From Macrothele yani (taxonomy: Eukaryota > Arthropoda > Arachnida > Araneae > Macrothelidae): a DNA stretch of 64,000 nucleotides. The notes beneath the pieces were generated by a model. The model did no database searches. It saw nothing but the letters and a program-made list of their open reading frames with translations, and was not told where the DNA came from. The DNA lies in assembly GCA_039090855.1 (NCBI GenBank), contig CM077006.1, positions 44,339,336-44,403,335 on the forward strand, in the 5' to 3' direction. The position numbers were made by a program, and so were the translations under genes. Positions 1 to 11,106 of this stretch are shown one piece after another (positions within the stretch are counted from its first letter, which is position 1; every line of letters starts with the position of its first letter).

Positions 1-210
1 CTTCCAAACCGACGTTCACCTCTCACATCAATGTCACGTGGTGCTCCGCAGTTTCTACGTCGCTTATTCGCAATGGTGCCATTTCTCCAATCACGATACA
101 TTTTAACAACAGCAGCACGCGAACAGTTCACAAACGGCGCTGTTTCAGAAACACTGCAACCCTTGGCACGGAAGCCGATAATTATCCCTTTTTGCAAATC
201 TGACAAATGC
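1..210 (-). pseudogene. Tc1-like transposase, N-terminal DNA-binding part, cut by window edge
   Basis: Read on the minus strand, an open frame of about 69 codons runs off the left edge of the window. It contains KGIIIGFRAKGCSVSETA followed by SRAAVVKMYRDW, the first paired-like helix-turn-helix of Tc1-type transposases, which binds the element's terminal repeats. The catalytic part would lie left of the window. A start codon in the same frame is not evident; the nearest ATG near 220 is in another frame, so a frameshift is likely. It differs clearly from the other Tc1 copies here. The family call is good; whether the element is intact cannot be judged. Confidence 0.6.
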
Positions 211-588
211 TCCTTTATCCATGACAGCAACGAGGGATATGTTTTCAGAATGCCTACAGCAGACCTTATATACCCTCCAAGCCAGCTCACGACACGTGCC
301 TTCTTTCATTGGCTACGCGCTGTTGACGTAAAAAGTAGGAGGGGTTACAATAATGTGACTCGACTGTGTACACTCCCTTGAGCTGATTGCAGCCCGTTAT
401 TGTAACCCCGAGTTAATTCGTTCCATCCGGTTAAAGGGTTGGGAGTTCAGAACAGCGGGTATGCATTCAAGTATCATATTATTACGAACACCTACCTAAT
501 AAGGTATTGGGTCGCACTTGCCCTTCTAAACAACTTCCATTCGATGCGGAACGGAAACAACGAGGTGCTGATGTTGTTCTATAGTTAT

Positions 589-662
589 GTTTTTTTTTTA
601 TTGGAGTTTTAACGACCATCTTGAGCTACTCAATGGGTTATAAGCAGTCGCCCGTCCCTAAT
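589..662 (-). repeat. SINE-A fragment (3' half)
   Basis: A T-run is followed by the reverse complement of the 3' part of the main tRNA-derived SINE of this window (called SINE-A here): the block around TAACGACCATCTTGAGC and the motif AAGCAGTCGCCCGTCCCTAA. It is truncated at the end of that motif and lacks the tRNA-like head. A diverged partial copy. Confidence 0.75.
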
Positions 663-924
663 CTATAGTTATGTTCCGCCAAGCGGATGGAATGGCGTCC
701 GTCAATTACCGAATGTTCGCTGGAGGGGAATCTCTGTTAGTAATGGATCTCTCAATTTTATCTCACAGGTGTTCAGTTGGATTAAGATCTAGGAACTGTG
801 AAAGCCATTTGAACAATTTGAAGTTACTCTCATGTTCTTGGAACTACTATGTGACGCTCCCAGAATTCTGGCATGGCTCGTTTTCTTCCGCAAATAGGAC
901 TCTCCATCAAGAAACATTTGTGAC

Positions 925-1080
925 GTGCCTGCCAGCAGGACGCACACGACATAAAGGCAGATAGTAGTCAGAACAAACGTCTGCGTAGCTCAGTTAGTAG
1001 AGCGACTTGTTCCGGAATAAGCGGACTCGGGTTCGATTCCCGGCGTAGACCAAAAATGACGGAGAAATTTACTTCGTTAT
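925..1080 (+). repeat. SINE-B copy 1 (163-bp tRNA-derived element)
   Basis: The unit starts near GTGACGTGCCTGCCAGCAGG, continues into a tRNA-like region with A-box-like GCGTAGCTCAGTTAGTAG and B-box-like GGTTCGATTCCC, and ends in TTTACTTCGTTATAA. The two boxes match RNA polymerase III internal promoters. It is not called as a tRNA gene: the same unit, including non-tRNA flanks, recurs at 1,346 and 52,582, so it is a SINE-like repeat. There is no poly-A tail. Confidence 0.8.
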
Positions 1081-1345
1081 AATGGCGCCTGAACTATCCG
1101 GATGACCCGACCGTTCAAAATCTCGCATTGGTGCGATGTTCTTTCCACACCGCGAGATAGGAAAAATCAGAGAATCCCTTCTCCAGCGCTTCGCAAAATA
1201 AATGTGTGTGACGTTGCATTCCACACACCAGATGGACTGGGAGTTCTGAAGTGCACGTTCTACAGTGGATGGCTGCCTGCAACGATTCATGGTCACGACT
1301 GACCCGTGGGCCATGCCCCCGGCCCTCTTTCGGGGGGGGGGGAGA

Positions 1346-1509
1346 TGTGACGTACCTGCCAGCAGGACGCACACGACATAAAGGCAGATAGTAGTCAGAA
1401 CAAACGTCTGCGTAGCTCATTTGGTAGAGCGACTTGTTCCGGAATAAGCGGACTCGGGTTTGAATCCTGGCGTGGACAGAAATGATGGAAAAATTTACTT
1501 CGTTATACA
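1346..1509 (+). repeat. SINE-B copy 2
   Basis: Second copy of the unit at 925, in the same orientation and about 420 bp downstream. Its B-box is altered to GGTTTGAATCC and the 3' half of the tRNA-like part has several changes. The shared 5' flank (CTGCCAGCAGGACGCACAC onward) and the ending TTTACTTCGTTATA define the element limits. The 265 bp between copies show a long G run at about 1,332-1,341 and no gene. Confidence 0.8.
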
Positions 1510-1510
1510 T

Positions 1511-2588
1511 TATGCATATGAACGGATCCAATATGTTAAGATACCTTGTGTCATCCAAATGCAGAGGTATTGAGAAATCCAAAGATCCCATAAAGTTACG
1601 CCACCTCTTGTACCGTTAACACTAGGTAGTGATATCCATCGATTCCTGCTTTTAACGCCATATTCTGACTAGTCCATCGGATTGTATTAATTGAAAACCT
1701 GATTCATCGGATCAGGCCAACTTTTTCAGTCCTCAAGGATCAAGTGAGTGGCACACAAAGAGGACGCCTGCTGTTATTGCTCATTTGTGCCAATGTGTGG
1801 CGGGCTGTGTATGCTAAAATTCTCCTCTCGATACCACTGTTGAACTGTGCAGATACTTGAAGCGATGGAGCTCATTTGTTACCTCGTAAAATCCTCTGCA
1901 GTTATCTTTGCCCTCGAACATCGACCAGTCGTTTCCGACCACACGAAGATCTCTGACTACTCGTTTTGTTGTTTGTACACCACTCATAGTACACCCTATA
2001 TACAGTTGCTCTTGCATAGCCGAGAAGCTTTGACGTTTCTGATATGCTTGCACCTGTCCACCTAGAGGCAACTATCATTCCTCTCGCAAAGTCGCTTAAA
2101 TGAGGAGTCTACCATCTTGCCGACATCTAAACGTGTACGCGTCCGAATCCTTTGTATCGAACTGTGTATAAATCCATCTCAATGTCATAGTTGCGTGCAT
2201 AAGATAAGATGGCACGTGTCTGATTGCTATTGGGTGCTCCTAATAATTTGAAGCTTCAGTTTAATTCTTAATAAAACTTACTGTCTTAATGAATGATTTA
2301 AAGGGTGACGCTAGATATGATTTTACAAAAAAGATTGCCGGAACCCAGATCTTGCCATTACAAGTAGGATATTCAGAGATTTAAGCTAGGGTGCCCTATA
2401 GGAGTACACATGGAAGAAAGATGTAGAAACAATAAGTGTTTGTCATTCAGTTCTGTTTTCAGCCCGGATGTCAGGAGATGAAGTGATCTTCTTTACGAGT
2501 CGCTAGATAACCAGAGTAGGAAGCTCTAGGAGTGGACGTGGAAAAGAGGAGAGGAACTTCACTACCAGTAGGAGTTTTCCAACACCAC
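1511..2588. other. Gene-free stretch
   Basis: No open frame with recognisable protein motifs and no clear terminal repeats were seen. The longest frames, about 1,814-2,071 on either strand, overlap each other and look random. Confidence 0.5.
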
Positions 2589-3037
2589 TCAGGGAAGAGC
2601 CGTAACTAGGGCGGGGCAAGAGGGGCGTCTGCCCCGGACGTGGCTCAAGAGAGGGCGTAAAAGTCACTGCTACAATCTGGTTAAAACTGAAACTTTTGCT
2701 CCAGTTTCAGATAGAGTTGGTTTTCCGCGCCATAATTAGTTATTTCTCCACTTACAGACTTAGCTTATAATATGCTTCGTCAGTTTCGGTAACCTTGGCA
2801 CAGCTTAAAAGTTCACCTTTCCTTCTTAAAATGTTCTGGAGGTATGTCAGCTGCTCACATTAAGAATTGAAGGCGTAATTATAAGGATGTTATTCACATT
2901 GTTGGAGATTCTCGGAGAACTATTGAGTCATTACTACGAGCCGTGATTGCCAATTACATTTGATGTGATACCGGATGTCTAAGCTCAGTCTGATTGTGCC
3001 TCACACATAGCGATAATTTTGGGATGTGACTTTTGTG

Positions 3038-3245
3038 GCTGGGGGGTTAACGACCACCGTGAACAACTCAATGGGCTATAAGCAGTCTTCCATCCCTAAT
3101 TTAGAGCCACTGGTTCCAGGGAAGGAAGAGAGCCAGTGCACTTACACAAATATAACATCCATGCCTCCTCGGAATTCGAACCCGGACTCATTTCGGAAGA
3201 GTGGTCGGAAGCTAGCGCTTAGACTACTGGGACACCGGAGTGCCA
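3038..3245 (-). repeat. SINE-A copy, diverged
   Basis: Reverse complement of the main SINE: the 3' block around TTAACGACCACCGTGAACAA, the middle block with CACTGGTTCCAGGGAAGG, and the tRNA-like head with AATTCGAACCCGG (inverted B-box). The A-box region is degraded. No clear poly-A tract, so an old copy. Confidence 0.8.
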
Positions 3246-3261
3246 ATTTTACTTTTTTCAG

Positions 3262-3262
3262 C

Positions 3263-3331
<69 letters not shown>
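3262..3331. repeat. (CTAT)n microsatellite
   Basis: About 17 uninterrupted copies of CTAT directly after the SINE. Its translation gives the artefactual repeat SIYL, which produces false open frames on the plus strand. Confidence 0.95.
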
Positions 3332-3332
<1 letters not shown>

Positions 3333-3465
3333 AATACAAAGAGATACGGGGGCTCAATATTTTGTGCTTTGCCCAGGGCGCAGAAATGCCTAGTTACGCC
3401 TTTTCTCAAGGACACATGTTCTCTGAAGGATGAAAGTGATCTGCTCCCTTTCAAATCTACTGATC

Positions 3466-4873
3466 TACACTGCTGGCCACCCAAAATGCAACACCAAGAA
3501 GGACACGGGATAGCAAAGCCAGATTTACTGGACACATAACAACAGATACAAAGAGGAAACGATTAAGCTTACAGTCCCGTGCGACTTGCGCAACACGTAG
3601 ACATCAATAGTTCGTGTGGCCCCATGGTTGGCAATAACGGCCGCTACACGCCGTGGCATCGAACGAAAGAGGCTTTGGATGTGCGCTTGGAGTATATCGG
3701 TCCAGGCTGCTTCCACACGTTGCCACAGTTCATCAAGCGTAGCCGCTGGTGGTGATTGCCGGGCCACTCGGTTGTCGATCAGCGACCAGACGTGTTCGAT
3801 GGGCGACAAAACGGGGGAACAGGCTGGCCACGGCTGCAGTGACACCTGGTGGGCCGTGACGAATTGTTGCACGATGCGTGCCACGTGCGGGCGCGCACTG
3901 TCCTGTTGAAACGTAGCCGCTGGCAGGTCTTGCAGGTAAGGGAGGACTACAGGCTCCAAAACGTCGGAGATATAGCTGTGGCTGTTGAGTGTACCGGCGA
4001 TGCGTACCAGAGGGGTGCGGGTGTCATATCCATTTGCGCCCCAAACCATAACGCCAGGTGACGGATCGATATGGCGATGCATAATGCAGGCGTCGTACAG
4101 TCTCTCGCCGCGGTACCGCCACACGCGGATCCGACCATCGTGGTGTTGCAGACAGAAGTGGGATTCGTCGGAGAAGACAATGTTGGGCCATTCCGTAGTT
4201 CAGGTGCGGCGTTCAACGGCCCACTGCCGCACTCGCCGGTGGTGTAACGTCAATGGTAATCGGAGCAATGGGCGCCGTGAGACAAGTCCCCGCTCCTGAA
4301 GACGAAGTCAAACGGTACGTGCTGACACAGGTTGTTGCGCAACACACCCTAATTCCTGCGCTAACGTTCTTGATGTGGCAGTGCGAGCCGTCAATGCCCG
4401 CCGCACAACATGCCGGTCCTCTCGTTCGGTGGTGTGCCACGCTGCGGCAATCGCTCACGTCGGCTCGTCCGTCCCTCTTGCACCCACCGAATCCATACTC
4501 GCCTCACTGTGGCTGGATGTCATCCCACACGGGCGCCGATGTCTCGGTACGATAAACCGCTGTCGCGATAAGCCACTATTCGTCCTCTGTCGAACTCCGA
4601 AACGTGCTGGAATGACTGCCGTATTCTGCGACGAGGCATCAGAAAGCTTCCCACGCACAGGTCCGGCAGCACAACACACTTCCATTACTTACACCCCGCC
4701 TTCTATGCAACCTTCTTGTAGTGCTTCTCGGTGGCGTGCCGGGCGCACATGATTTGCATATCCCTTACAATGCTAATCGTTTGCATGTCCTCTCGCAGGC
4801 GGCGCGTGCTGCGAATTTCAGGCCAATCGGATGCTTCCTTCTTGGTGTTGCATTTTGGGTGGCCAGCAGTGTA
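3466..4873 (-). mobile_element. Tc1-family transposon with perfect 38-bp inverted ends
   Basis: The left end (3,466-3,503) begins TACACTGCTGGCCACCCAAA, and its exact reverse complement occupies 4,836-4,873: 38 of 38 bases match when the flanking TA is counted. TA at both borders fits the Tc1/mariner target duplication. The interior carries one degraded transposase on the minus strand. Perfect ends with a broken gene suggest fairly recent mobilisation, possibly in trans. Confidence 0.92.
3525..4639 (-). pseudogene. Tc1-type DD34E transposase (frameshifted)
   Basis: The minus-strand start at 4,639 reads MPRRRIRQSFQHVSEFDRG, a typical Tc1 amino terminus with helix-turn-helix. The reading frame is then broken between about 4,460 and 4,130. 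The last 199 codons (4,124-3,525) are open. Visible catalytic landmarks are FSDESHF (first Asp, just before the open frame), TFQQDSARPH (second Asp) and LSPIEHVW (Glu), with exactly 34 residues between the second Asp and the Glu. The usual SPDL before the Glu has become SPVL. It acts, when intact, as the cut-and-paste nuclease for the flanking ends. Not functional as it stands. Confidence 0.88.
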
Positions 4874-5215
4874 ATTGATAATATTTACTTCAGAACTTCC
4901 TGGAAGAGCAAAGGCTGGAAGGCGGCACCATGGATCCATCTCAGCGGGGACTGGGACCGACGCCTTAAGAACTGCATGCTGGTAATAGTCCTCTGCTTCC
5001 CTGATCAGTCACCAGGGTAGATTTTCGATGTACCGAAGAACCTTTTAGAGACTTTGTAAGCAAACTCGGTCACCTTTTCGAATTTGAGCCTGACCTTCAT
5101 GTCTCCGATGGGAGTTCATCTGGGAGGTCCATTTATCCTGTCAGTTTTCGGATTGTTAATTTATCTTATTTGCTGGCGCAAAGTCCGTAGTTTATCAGAC
5201 ATCACCAGCACGCCA
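4874..5215. other. Gene-free stretch
   Basis: Between the Tc1 right end and the 43-bp minisatellite. No coding motif or repeat recognised. Confidence 0.4.
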
Positions 5216-5217
5216 CT

Positions 5218-5800
5218 CAGAGACTCCAAGCCTGATTGGAGACATCACTGAGATGCTACTCTGAGACTTCAAGCCTGATTGGAAAGATCACTGGGACGCT
5301 ACTTAGAGATGGTAACCCTATTGGAAACATCACTGGGACGCTACTCAGAGATGGTAACCCTATTGGAGACATCACTGGGACACTACCCAGAGACTCCAAC
5401 CCTGAGTGCAGACATCACTGGGACGCTACTCAGATACTCCAATCCTGATTGGAAATATCACTGCGACGCTACTCAGAGACTCCAGCCATGATTGGAAAGA
5501 TCACTGGAACGCTACTCACAGACTGGAACCGTGATTGGAAGGATCACTGGGTCGCAACTCAGATACTCCAACCATGATTGGAGACATCACTAGGACGCTA
5601 CTCAGAGACTCTAACCCTGATGGGAAAGATCACTAGGACGCTACTCAGGGATTCCAACACGGATTGGAAATATCCCTTGGACGCTACGCAGAGACTCCAA
5701 TCAACCCTAATTGGAAAGATCACTGGAACGCTACTCGGAGACTCCAGCCCTGATTGGAGGCATCACATGGATGTTACTCAAGAGACTCCTACCCTGAAAT
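5218..5800. repeat. 43-bp minisatellite, about 13 units
   Basis: Tandem units with core ATCACTGGGACGCTACTCAG and a second part like AGACTCCAACCCTGATTGGA. Consecutive ATTGG anchors fall about 43 bp apart (5,235; 5,278; 5,320). Units vary at a few positions (GGAGAC, GGAAAG, GGAAAT). Short open frames across it are artefacts of the repeat. Confidence 0.9.
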
Positions 5801-6515
5801 TTTAAGTAGTAAGCGCAAAAAATTCCGTAGATTTTAGCTTTTTTCAGTAGTGAAACTACAAAAGCCCGTAGTTTTCAGCGTTTTTCCGTAGTAATGAATA
5901 AAATTGTATTACTCACTAGGTAAAAACCAAATTGCCAGTGCAGTAAACTGACAGTGTAAATTCATAAAAAAAGCTAATTTTTGCTTAAAAATTGTCCATA
6001 AATTGAAAACATTTTGTGAGAAACACTAAATGGCTACATTATTTTTTCCTGAAAAATCACAATTTGTGTTCCAATGAGAACCTTATAGTAAACAAAGTAA
6101 GTGCCTACAGACCGGAAGTTGTTCATGGTCGTCTTCAAACCCATATAAAGAATGAAAAAAAAATTAGTTTTTCTTACTGCAATTAACAAAAAAAAAAATG
6201 TTTCATTGTAGGAAAGAATTCTAGTACTACTCTAGGACTTGATGCAAAAATACTCAAAATTAGGGACTTTCCAAGATCTGGTAAAGTAAAATTTCAGGAC
6301 GTTTCCGGGATTCGATGGGCCGTGATAAATCTTCATGTGGCCAGAGATGCTCAGACATCCAAAACATATTGAAAACTCACGGAAGAAATGCAACGATATT
6401 GAAATCATTCAAGAAACACTATCCAAAATGTTTTATGAATGTTAGAATCTAGAAAACTTGGAACTAAACTTTACGCACATCGTTAAAAAGGTCATTTCAG
6501 TGAGATTTCCGTCTT
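5801..6515. other. Gene-free AT-rich stretch
   Basis: Contains recurring short CCGTAG words (near 5,827, 5,868 and 5,887) that also appear in the following 48-bp array. No coding evidence. Confidence 0.4.
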
Positions 6516-6516
6516 C

Positions 6517-6732
6517 CGTAGTTTATTCGATGCTTTCCTCATACGTAGCGGAACGACGATTTTCGTAGTATATCCGATGCTTTCCTTAATACGTAGCGGA
6601 CCGACGATTTCCGTAGTATATCCGATGATTTCCTTAATACGAGCGGACCGACAATTACCGTGCTATATCCGATGCTTTCCTTAATACGTAGCGGACCTAC
6701 GACTTCCGTAGTATATCCGATGTTTTCCTTAA
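6517..6732. repeat. 48-bp tandem array, five units
   Basis: Units share CGTAGTATATCCGATGCTTT and CGTAGCGGACCGACGA. Starts at 6,517, 6,564, 6,612, 6,659 and 6,707 give a 47-48 bp period. A further partial unit (CGACGATTTCCGTAGT) resumes at about 7,000, after the inserted element at 6,733-6,986. Confidence 0.88.
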
Positions 6733-6986
6733 CCCTTTAACGACCATACTGCCCAAAACGCCCAAAACGCCCATACATAGAAACGACCATAGCCCCCGAA
6801 ACGCCTGTCTATAGTGAGTCAGATTTCCTACCCCTTACCTGTTCAAATTTTCACGACCTGTGAGGGATCAGTTGGAGTCACTCTCGGTCACTGTTGTTAC
6901 TAAACAACGAAATGAACCAACAGACAGTTTCGGGCGTTATGCTATTTAGAGTGATACAAGATTTCTTGGTCATGGTCGTTAAAGGG
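6733..6986. mobile_element. piggyBac-like MITE inserted in the 48-bp array
   Basis: Inverted ends CCCTTTAACGACCAT and ATGGTCGTTAAAGGG are flanked on both sides by TTAA (6,729-6,732 and 6,987-6,990). A TTAA duplication and a CCC start are the hallmarks of piggyBac-type elements. At 254 bp it has no room for a transposase. The interrupted repeat sequence continues on the far side, confirming insertion. Confidence 0.85.
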
Positions 6987-6990
6987 TTAA

Positions 6991-7550
6991 TCCGTAGTAG
7001 ACCGACGATTTCCGTAGTGACTACGGAGAATCCGTAGTAGTTGGAGTCTCTGCATACACTGCTCGACGTCGAAAATGCCGCAACAGGATGTATTTGTCGA
7101 GTGCCATGCAAATTGGAGGGTATGTGCCGAGAGTTGAGGTATGTAAACGATCGAAATTGTGATCCAAGCACGTGATAGGTGAAGGAGACAAAAGTATAAA
7201 ATGTCTCGGCGTAGCTCAGTTTGGTCATTTTTACGTGGGCGTGTGGACCACTGATCTCGGTTGAGCCGGAATGCCTGTGTGACTTCATCGGGAATCCTAC
7301 TATGAGACGGACGCCTTTACCAGAGGTTTCATCACAAAGCTACGTACAGCTGGTTGGTCCCTTCGTCGCTTCGCGGCTGATACGAAGAGGGGTTGAGCAA
7401 CTGTCCGTCGAATTTAGCGACAGTGGTTGCAGGAAAAGAACGCGCGTCTCGGTAGGGCATCGGAAAGCTTTGATTGCCGCTTTCGGCCGCAAGCCGTTGC
7501 ATCCCTACAATCCACAGCTGACGAGGTGCGACGAGGTGTACGGGCAACTA
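6991..7550. other. Gene-free stretch
   Basis: After the last partial 48-bp unit there is no recognisable gene. Overlapping open frames on both strands (7,221-7,748 plus; 6,878-7,288 minus) show no domain and run into neighbouring elements. Confidence 0.4.
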
Positions 7551-7554
7551 TGTA

Positions 7555-8872
7555 CAATGGCCGTTCCACAAAAACTGTGCGTAAAATCACACAAAATAAA
7601 GAAATATAGGTACAGCAAAATATGTTATTTTTTCTCAAAGTATCTTCTCTCAGATTATATGCAACAGCCCCATCGTTCAGTCCACTTTTCAAAGCATGTG
7701 GCGAAGGCATTTCGTGGAAGCTGCTTTAGCGACCCATGTGCAGCTTGAATAACGTCACCACCTGTGTTGAATGTTGCGCCACGGAACTTCTCCTTCATTG
7801 TTCGAAACGACCAGAAATAGCACTGGCCGAGGTCAGGGCTGTAGGCAGACTGTGGTATGATTTCAAAACCGCATTTCGTAAGAAACTGTTGAACACAAGT
7901 AGCCACATGTGGGTTGGCTTTATCATGCTGTAGGGTACACTTCACCACCAGTTCCGGTCGATTAATCGATATGTGACGTCGCAGACGCTACAAGACTGAA
8001 ATATAATACTCAGCATTGACAGTAATTTGTGGAGGAACGGCAGGCTGGTAGACTATACCTTTATGATCAAAGAAAATTATCATCATCACCTTTCCATCTG
8101 ATTTCGTTTGGCGGACGTTTTTCGGAGGAGGCGAACCTGTGTGTTTACAGACACTTGTTGCGCGCTTCGTGAGGGGGTCGAAATAGTGCATGTTTCATCG
8201 GCAGTTATTACTGTGTTTAGAAAGTTTGTATCCTTTGCAATCATTTGTTTCCACTCATGACACACCTGAACTCTGGCTAACAATTGTTCTCTCGTCAGGT
8301 AATGATTTACCTATCTGGAACACACACGATGCAGCAGTAATTTGGTTTGTAGAATGCGGAATGCCGACGTTTTTGAAATATTAGTTGACGCTGCTATGTC
8401 TTCAGACGTCATTCGTCGATCTTCTTGCAGGATTGCCCCAAACAGTGTTAAGAATACGCTCCATAACACTTTCAGGTCGACCAGGCCTAAGAGTGAATTC
8501 TGCCGACAAACACTCATTTTTGAAATCATGGTGCCATCTAAAAACCGTTAACTTACCCAAACATTTATCTTTGTAAGCTCCTTTCACTAAACCAACTGTT
8601 TCTGGAGCCGTGTTACCGAAAAGATGGCAAAATTTTATCGCAACACGCATTTCACTTAACTCCGATTCATTCACCTCCATACCTGCATGGGGAAATGCAG
8701 ACGTACTTTAAACAACTGCGCAATAACAAAACCAGAATCGTCTGCCACGGCTAATAACTGTTGCCATAGATACTTCCTTAATTCAGTTAGTCGTCTGCTT
8801 CGGTTTTTTTTCCCTTCGCACTGTTGCCAACTCAAACAAAAGTTACTCTCAGTTTTTATGGAACGGCCTTTG
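7555..8872 (-). mobile_element. mariner transposon with inverted ends
   Basis: The left end after TA (7,553-7,554) reads CAATGGCCGTTCCACAAAAA. The right end inverted reads CAAAGGCCGTTCCATAAAAA before TA at 8,873-8,874. Two mismatches occur in the first 20 bases. The interior holds a mariner transposase on the minus strand. Confidence 0.88.
7655..8680 (-). pseudogene. mariner transposase, multiply frameshifted, last catalytic Asp lost
   Basis: The start at 8,680 opens MEVNESELSEMRVAIKFCHL, the HTH domain shared by mariner and SETMAR transposases, with a later RPGRPES linker. Frames then change several times: DIAASTNISKTSAFRIL (second helix-turn-helix) around 8,400, VITADETC (first catalytic Asp) around 8,210, and LQHDKANPHVATCVQQF (second Asp) around 7,930. 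The position of the third catalytic Asp, expected 34 residues later in SPDLAPCD, reads SPDLGQCY, so it is Tyr. With stops, shifts and a missing acidic residue it cannot be active. Only the outer ends remain usable. Confidence 0.85.
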
Positions 8873-8994
8873 TACAACCCCGTATCAACACGGACTGTGA
8901 ATCGTTGATTGGCTGAAGAAAAATCCTCGAAAGCACGTGGGAGTGACATGGAGAAGACTGGCGCAAGACAGTCTCCTCCACGTCACTTCCAACA

Positions 8995-9011
8995 TATATA
9001 TATATATATAT
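8995..9011. repeat. (AT)n at the LINE 3' end
   Basis: An AT dinucleotide run lies just outside the trinucleotide tail of the left LINE. A similar ATATATAT lies outside the tail of the right LINE at about 16,633, so the inverted pair is symmetric even in its flanks. Confidence 0.7.
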
Positions 9012-9192
9012 CATCATCATCATTGTCAACCATTATCAATCCACTGCTGGACGAAGGTCTGCCCAAGTTTCTTCCACAACGGTCTGTCTTGTGCCCGTCT
9101 CTTCCATCTTACTCCCGCATACTTTCGAATTTCATCCGCCCATCTCCCATGTGGTCTTCTTCTGAGTCTTCTCCTGTCCTTTGGAATCCAGT

Positions 9193-11106
9193 CTAAAATT
9201 TCATGATCCACCGAAGGTCTGTCCTTCTGACAATATGTCCAGCCCATTGCCATTTCAGGGATTTTACTCTGGTCATAATGCCTTCCACTCTCGTCATTTT
9301 TCTGATCCACGAGTTCCTCTTCTTATCTCTCCTGGTTACACCAAGTATGCACCTCTCCATGCTGCTTTGAGTTGTCTGCAGTCTTTGTATGTCTCTTTTA
9401 GTTAAGGTCCACGTCTCTGCACCATACGTAAGCACTGAAAGGATGCATTGATCAAACACTTTTCTTTTAAGACATAATGGCATATTGCTCTTGAAAGTTA
9501 TGCTGTTTCTTCCAAAAGCTCTCCAGGCAAGTTTTGTACGCCGATATATTTCTTCATCAATGTGACCCTCAGTTGATATCTGCAGTCCAAGATAAACGTA
9601 CGTGTCTGTTATCTCTAGCTTTTCTCCATCAATCGATAAATCTTCATTTCTTGTAAAAGCATTGAACATCACTTTTGTCTTCTGAAAGTTCATTTTTAAT
9701 CCCACTTCTTTACTCTTGTCAGCAAGTTCCTTGATCATACTCTGCAGCTCTGATGGGGTAGTTGCAAAAATGACTACGTCATCAGCAAAACGAAGGTGGG
9801 TGAGATAATCTCCATTAATCTTTACCCCTTTGCTTTCCCAGGTCAGTGATTGAAAGACATTTTCCAAAGTGGCATTAAAGAGTTTGGGAGATATCGTGTC
9901 GCCTTGTCTCACTCCCTTTCCAATTTTTATGGGTGCTGTATTCTCAAATAGTCGAATCTTTGCACTTGCATTTTCATCGATGTTATAAGTAATATTAATG
10001 CATGAATCTTCAATACCGCAGGATTTCAGAGCCATTGTAACTGCTGATGGTTTCACCGAATCAAAGGCCTTTTCATAATCGATAAAAGCCATGCACAATG
10101 GAAGTTCATATTCCCTCGCTCTTTCAATTAGTTCTCTCAGTACGTGGATATGATATATTGTGCTGTAGTCACTCCTGAATCCAGCTTGTTCTCTTGGTTG
10201 AGCCATGTCCAGTGTTACCTTCAAGCGGTGTGAAAGAACTTTAGTGAAGATTTTATAAACCACTGATAGGAGGCTGCTAGGTCTATAGTTCCTGAGATCC
10301 TCAATGTCGCCTTTTTTATGTAACAAGATCATAGTAGCATTGTTCCAATCCTCAGGAATCTTCCCTTCATTAAGGCACTGAGTGAAAACTTGGGCGAGTA
10401 TTGTTTCAATTTCTCCACTTGCTTCTTGTATGATGTCTACAGTAATTCCATCTTCTCCTGGAGCTTCACCCCGTTTCATGTTCCTGATTGCATGTGCTAC
10501 TTCTGCTGGGAGGACTGGAAGAACTCTGGTACTGGTCCCGTTCATGATGTCTGGAGTACATGTATCATCCCTTTCATATAATTTGGAGTAGAAATATTTC
10601 ACTTTTGTCATAATTTCGCCTCTATTTCTTGTTACAGAAACATCTTTTCTCAGTGCCATAAGCTGTTTTCTTCCCTTACTGAGATGTCCCTTTGCTATCT
10701 TTAGGCTTTGGTTGTTTTCAATTGCTTTCCTCACTAATTCACTGTTGAATTTCCTTACATCTTCAGTGATACTTTTTCGTACTGTCTTGCATATCTCTAT
10801 AAATTCCACTTGGAAGTCATTGTCTTTAGTTGTCCTCATCTCTCTTCTTTTTTGCATCAACGTTTTGGGTTTTCCTGATAATTTGTACATATGCAACCTG
10901 TTCTTAGACCCAGGTAATTTTGTTGCTGTTTCCATAAGAGCTTTCGTTACTTTTCTGTTAACTTCAGAGATGTCCACTTCTTCTGTTGTTAGACCTTCTA
11001 GAATAGAGTATCTGTTTCTCAGTTCTAATTTGAAGGTATTATGTGGCTTTTTAAGGTTGGTCACGCCAATACACTTTGTTTTATGAGCCACGCTCGAGTT
11101 TTGCAT
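9193..11106 (-). pseudogene. LINE reverse transcriptase (637 codons open)
   Basis: A long open frame with the RT blocks: NYRPSSLLSVVYKIFTKVL, EQAGFRSDYST, AFIDYEKAFDSV, VRQGDTISPKLFN and the catalytic LRFADDVVIFA at about residues 435-445, then YLGLQIS and a thumb-like region. The frame ends at LRWIMKF; the conserved tail (ILDWIPKDRRR to FVQQWIDNG) continues in another frame to 9,026, so there is a second frameshift near 9,200-9,310. The RT copies the element's RNA at the nicked target. It is the most complete RT frame in the window, but it lacks an intact join to the endonuclease. Confidence 0.9.

Larger units (their letters stand above)
2590..3412. mobile_element. Candidate hAT-like element with GTAACTAGG ends
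   Basis: The left end carries GAGCCGTAACTAGGGC near 2,597 and the right end the inverted counterpart GCCTAGTTACGCC at about 3,388-3,400. A further solo end, CCTAGTTACGCC, occurs near 38,380. Inside lie a minus-strand SINE-A and a (CTAT)n microsatellite. No transposase is visible, so it would be non-autonomous. I could not find a convincing 8-bp target duplication, so the exact ends and the hAT assignment are uncertain. Confidence 0.4.

Noticed and set aside
978..1052. tRNA-like sequence with A- and B-boxes
   Set aside because: It recurs with identical non-tRNA flanks at 1,346 and 52,578, so it is a SINE head, not a tRNA gene.
3026..3539. Plus-strand open frames with SIYL repeats
   Set aside because: Translation of a CTAT microsatellite and SINE.
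5236..5805. Repetitive open frames (METSLGRYSE type)
   Set aside because: Artefacts of the 43-bp minisatellite; several frames are open at once.
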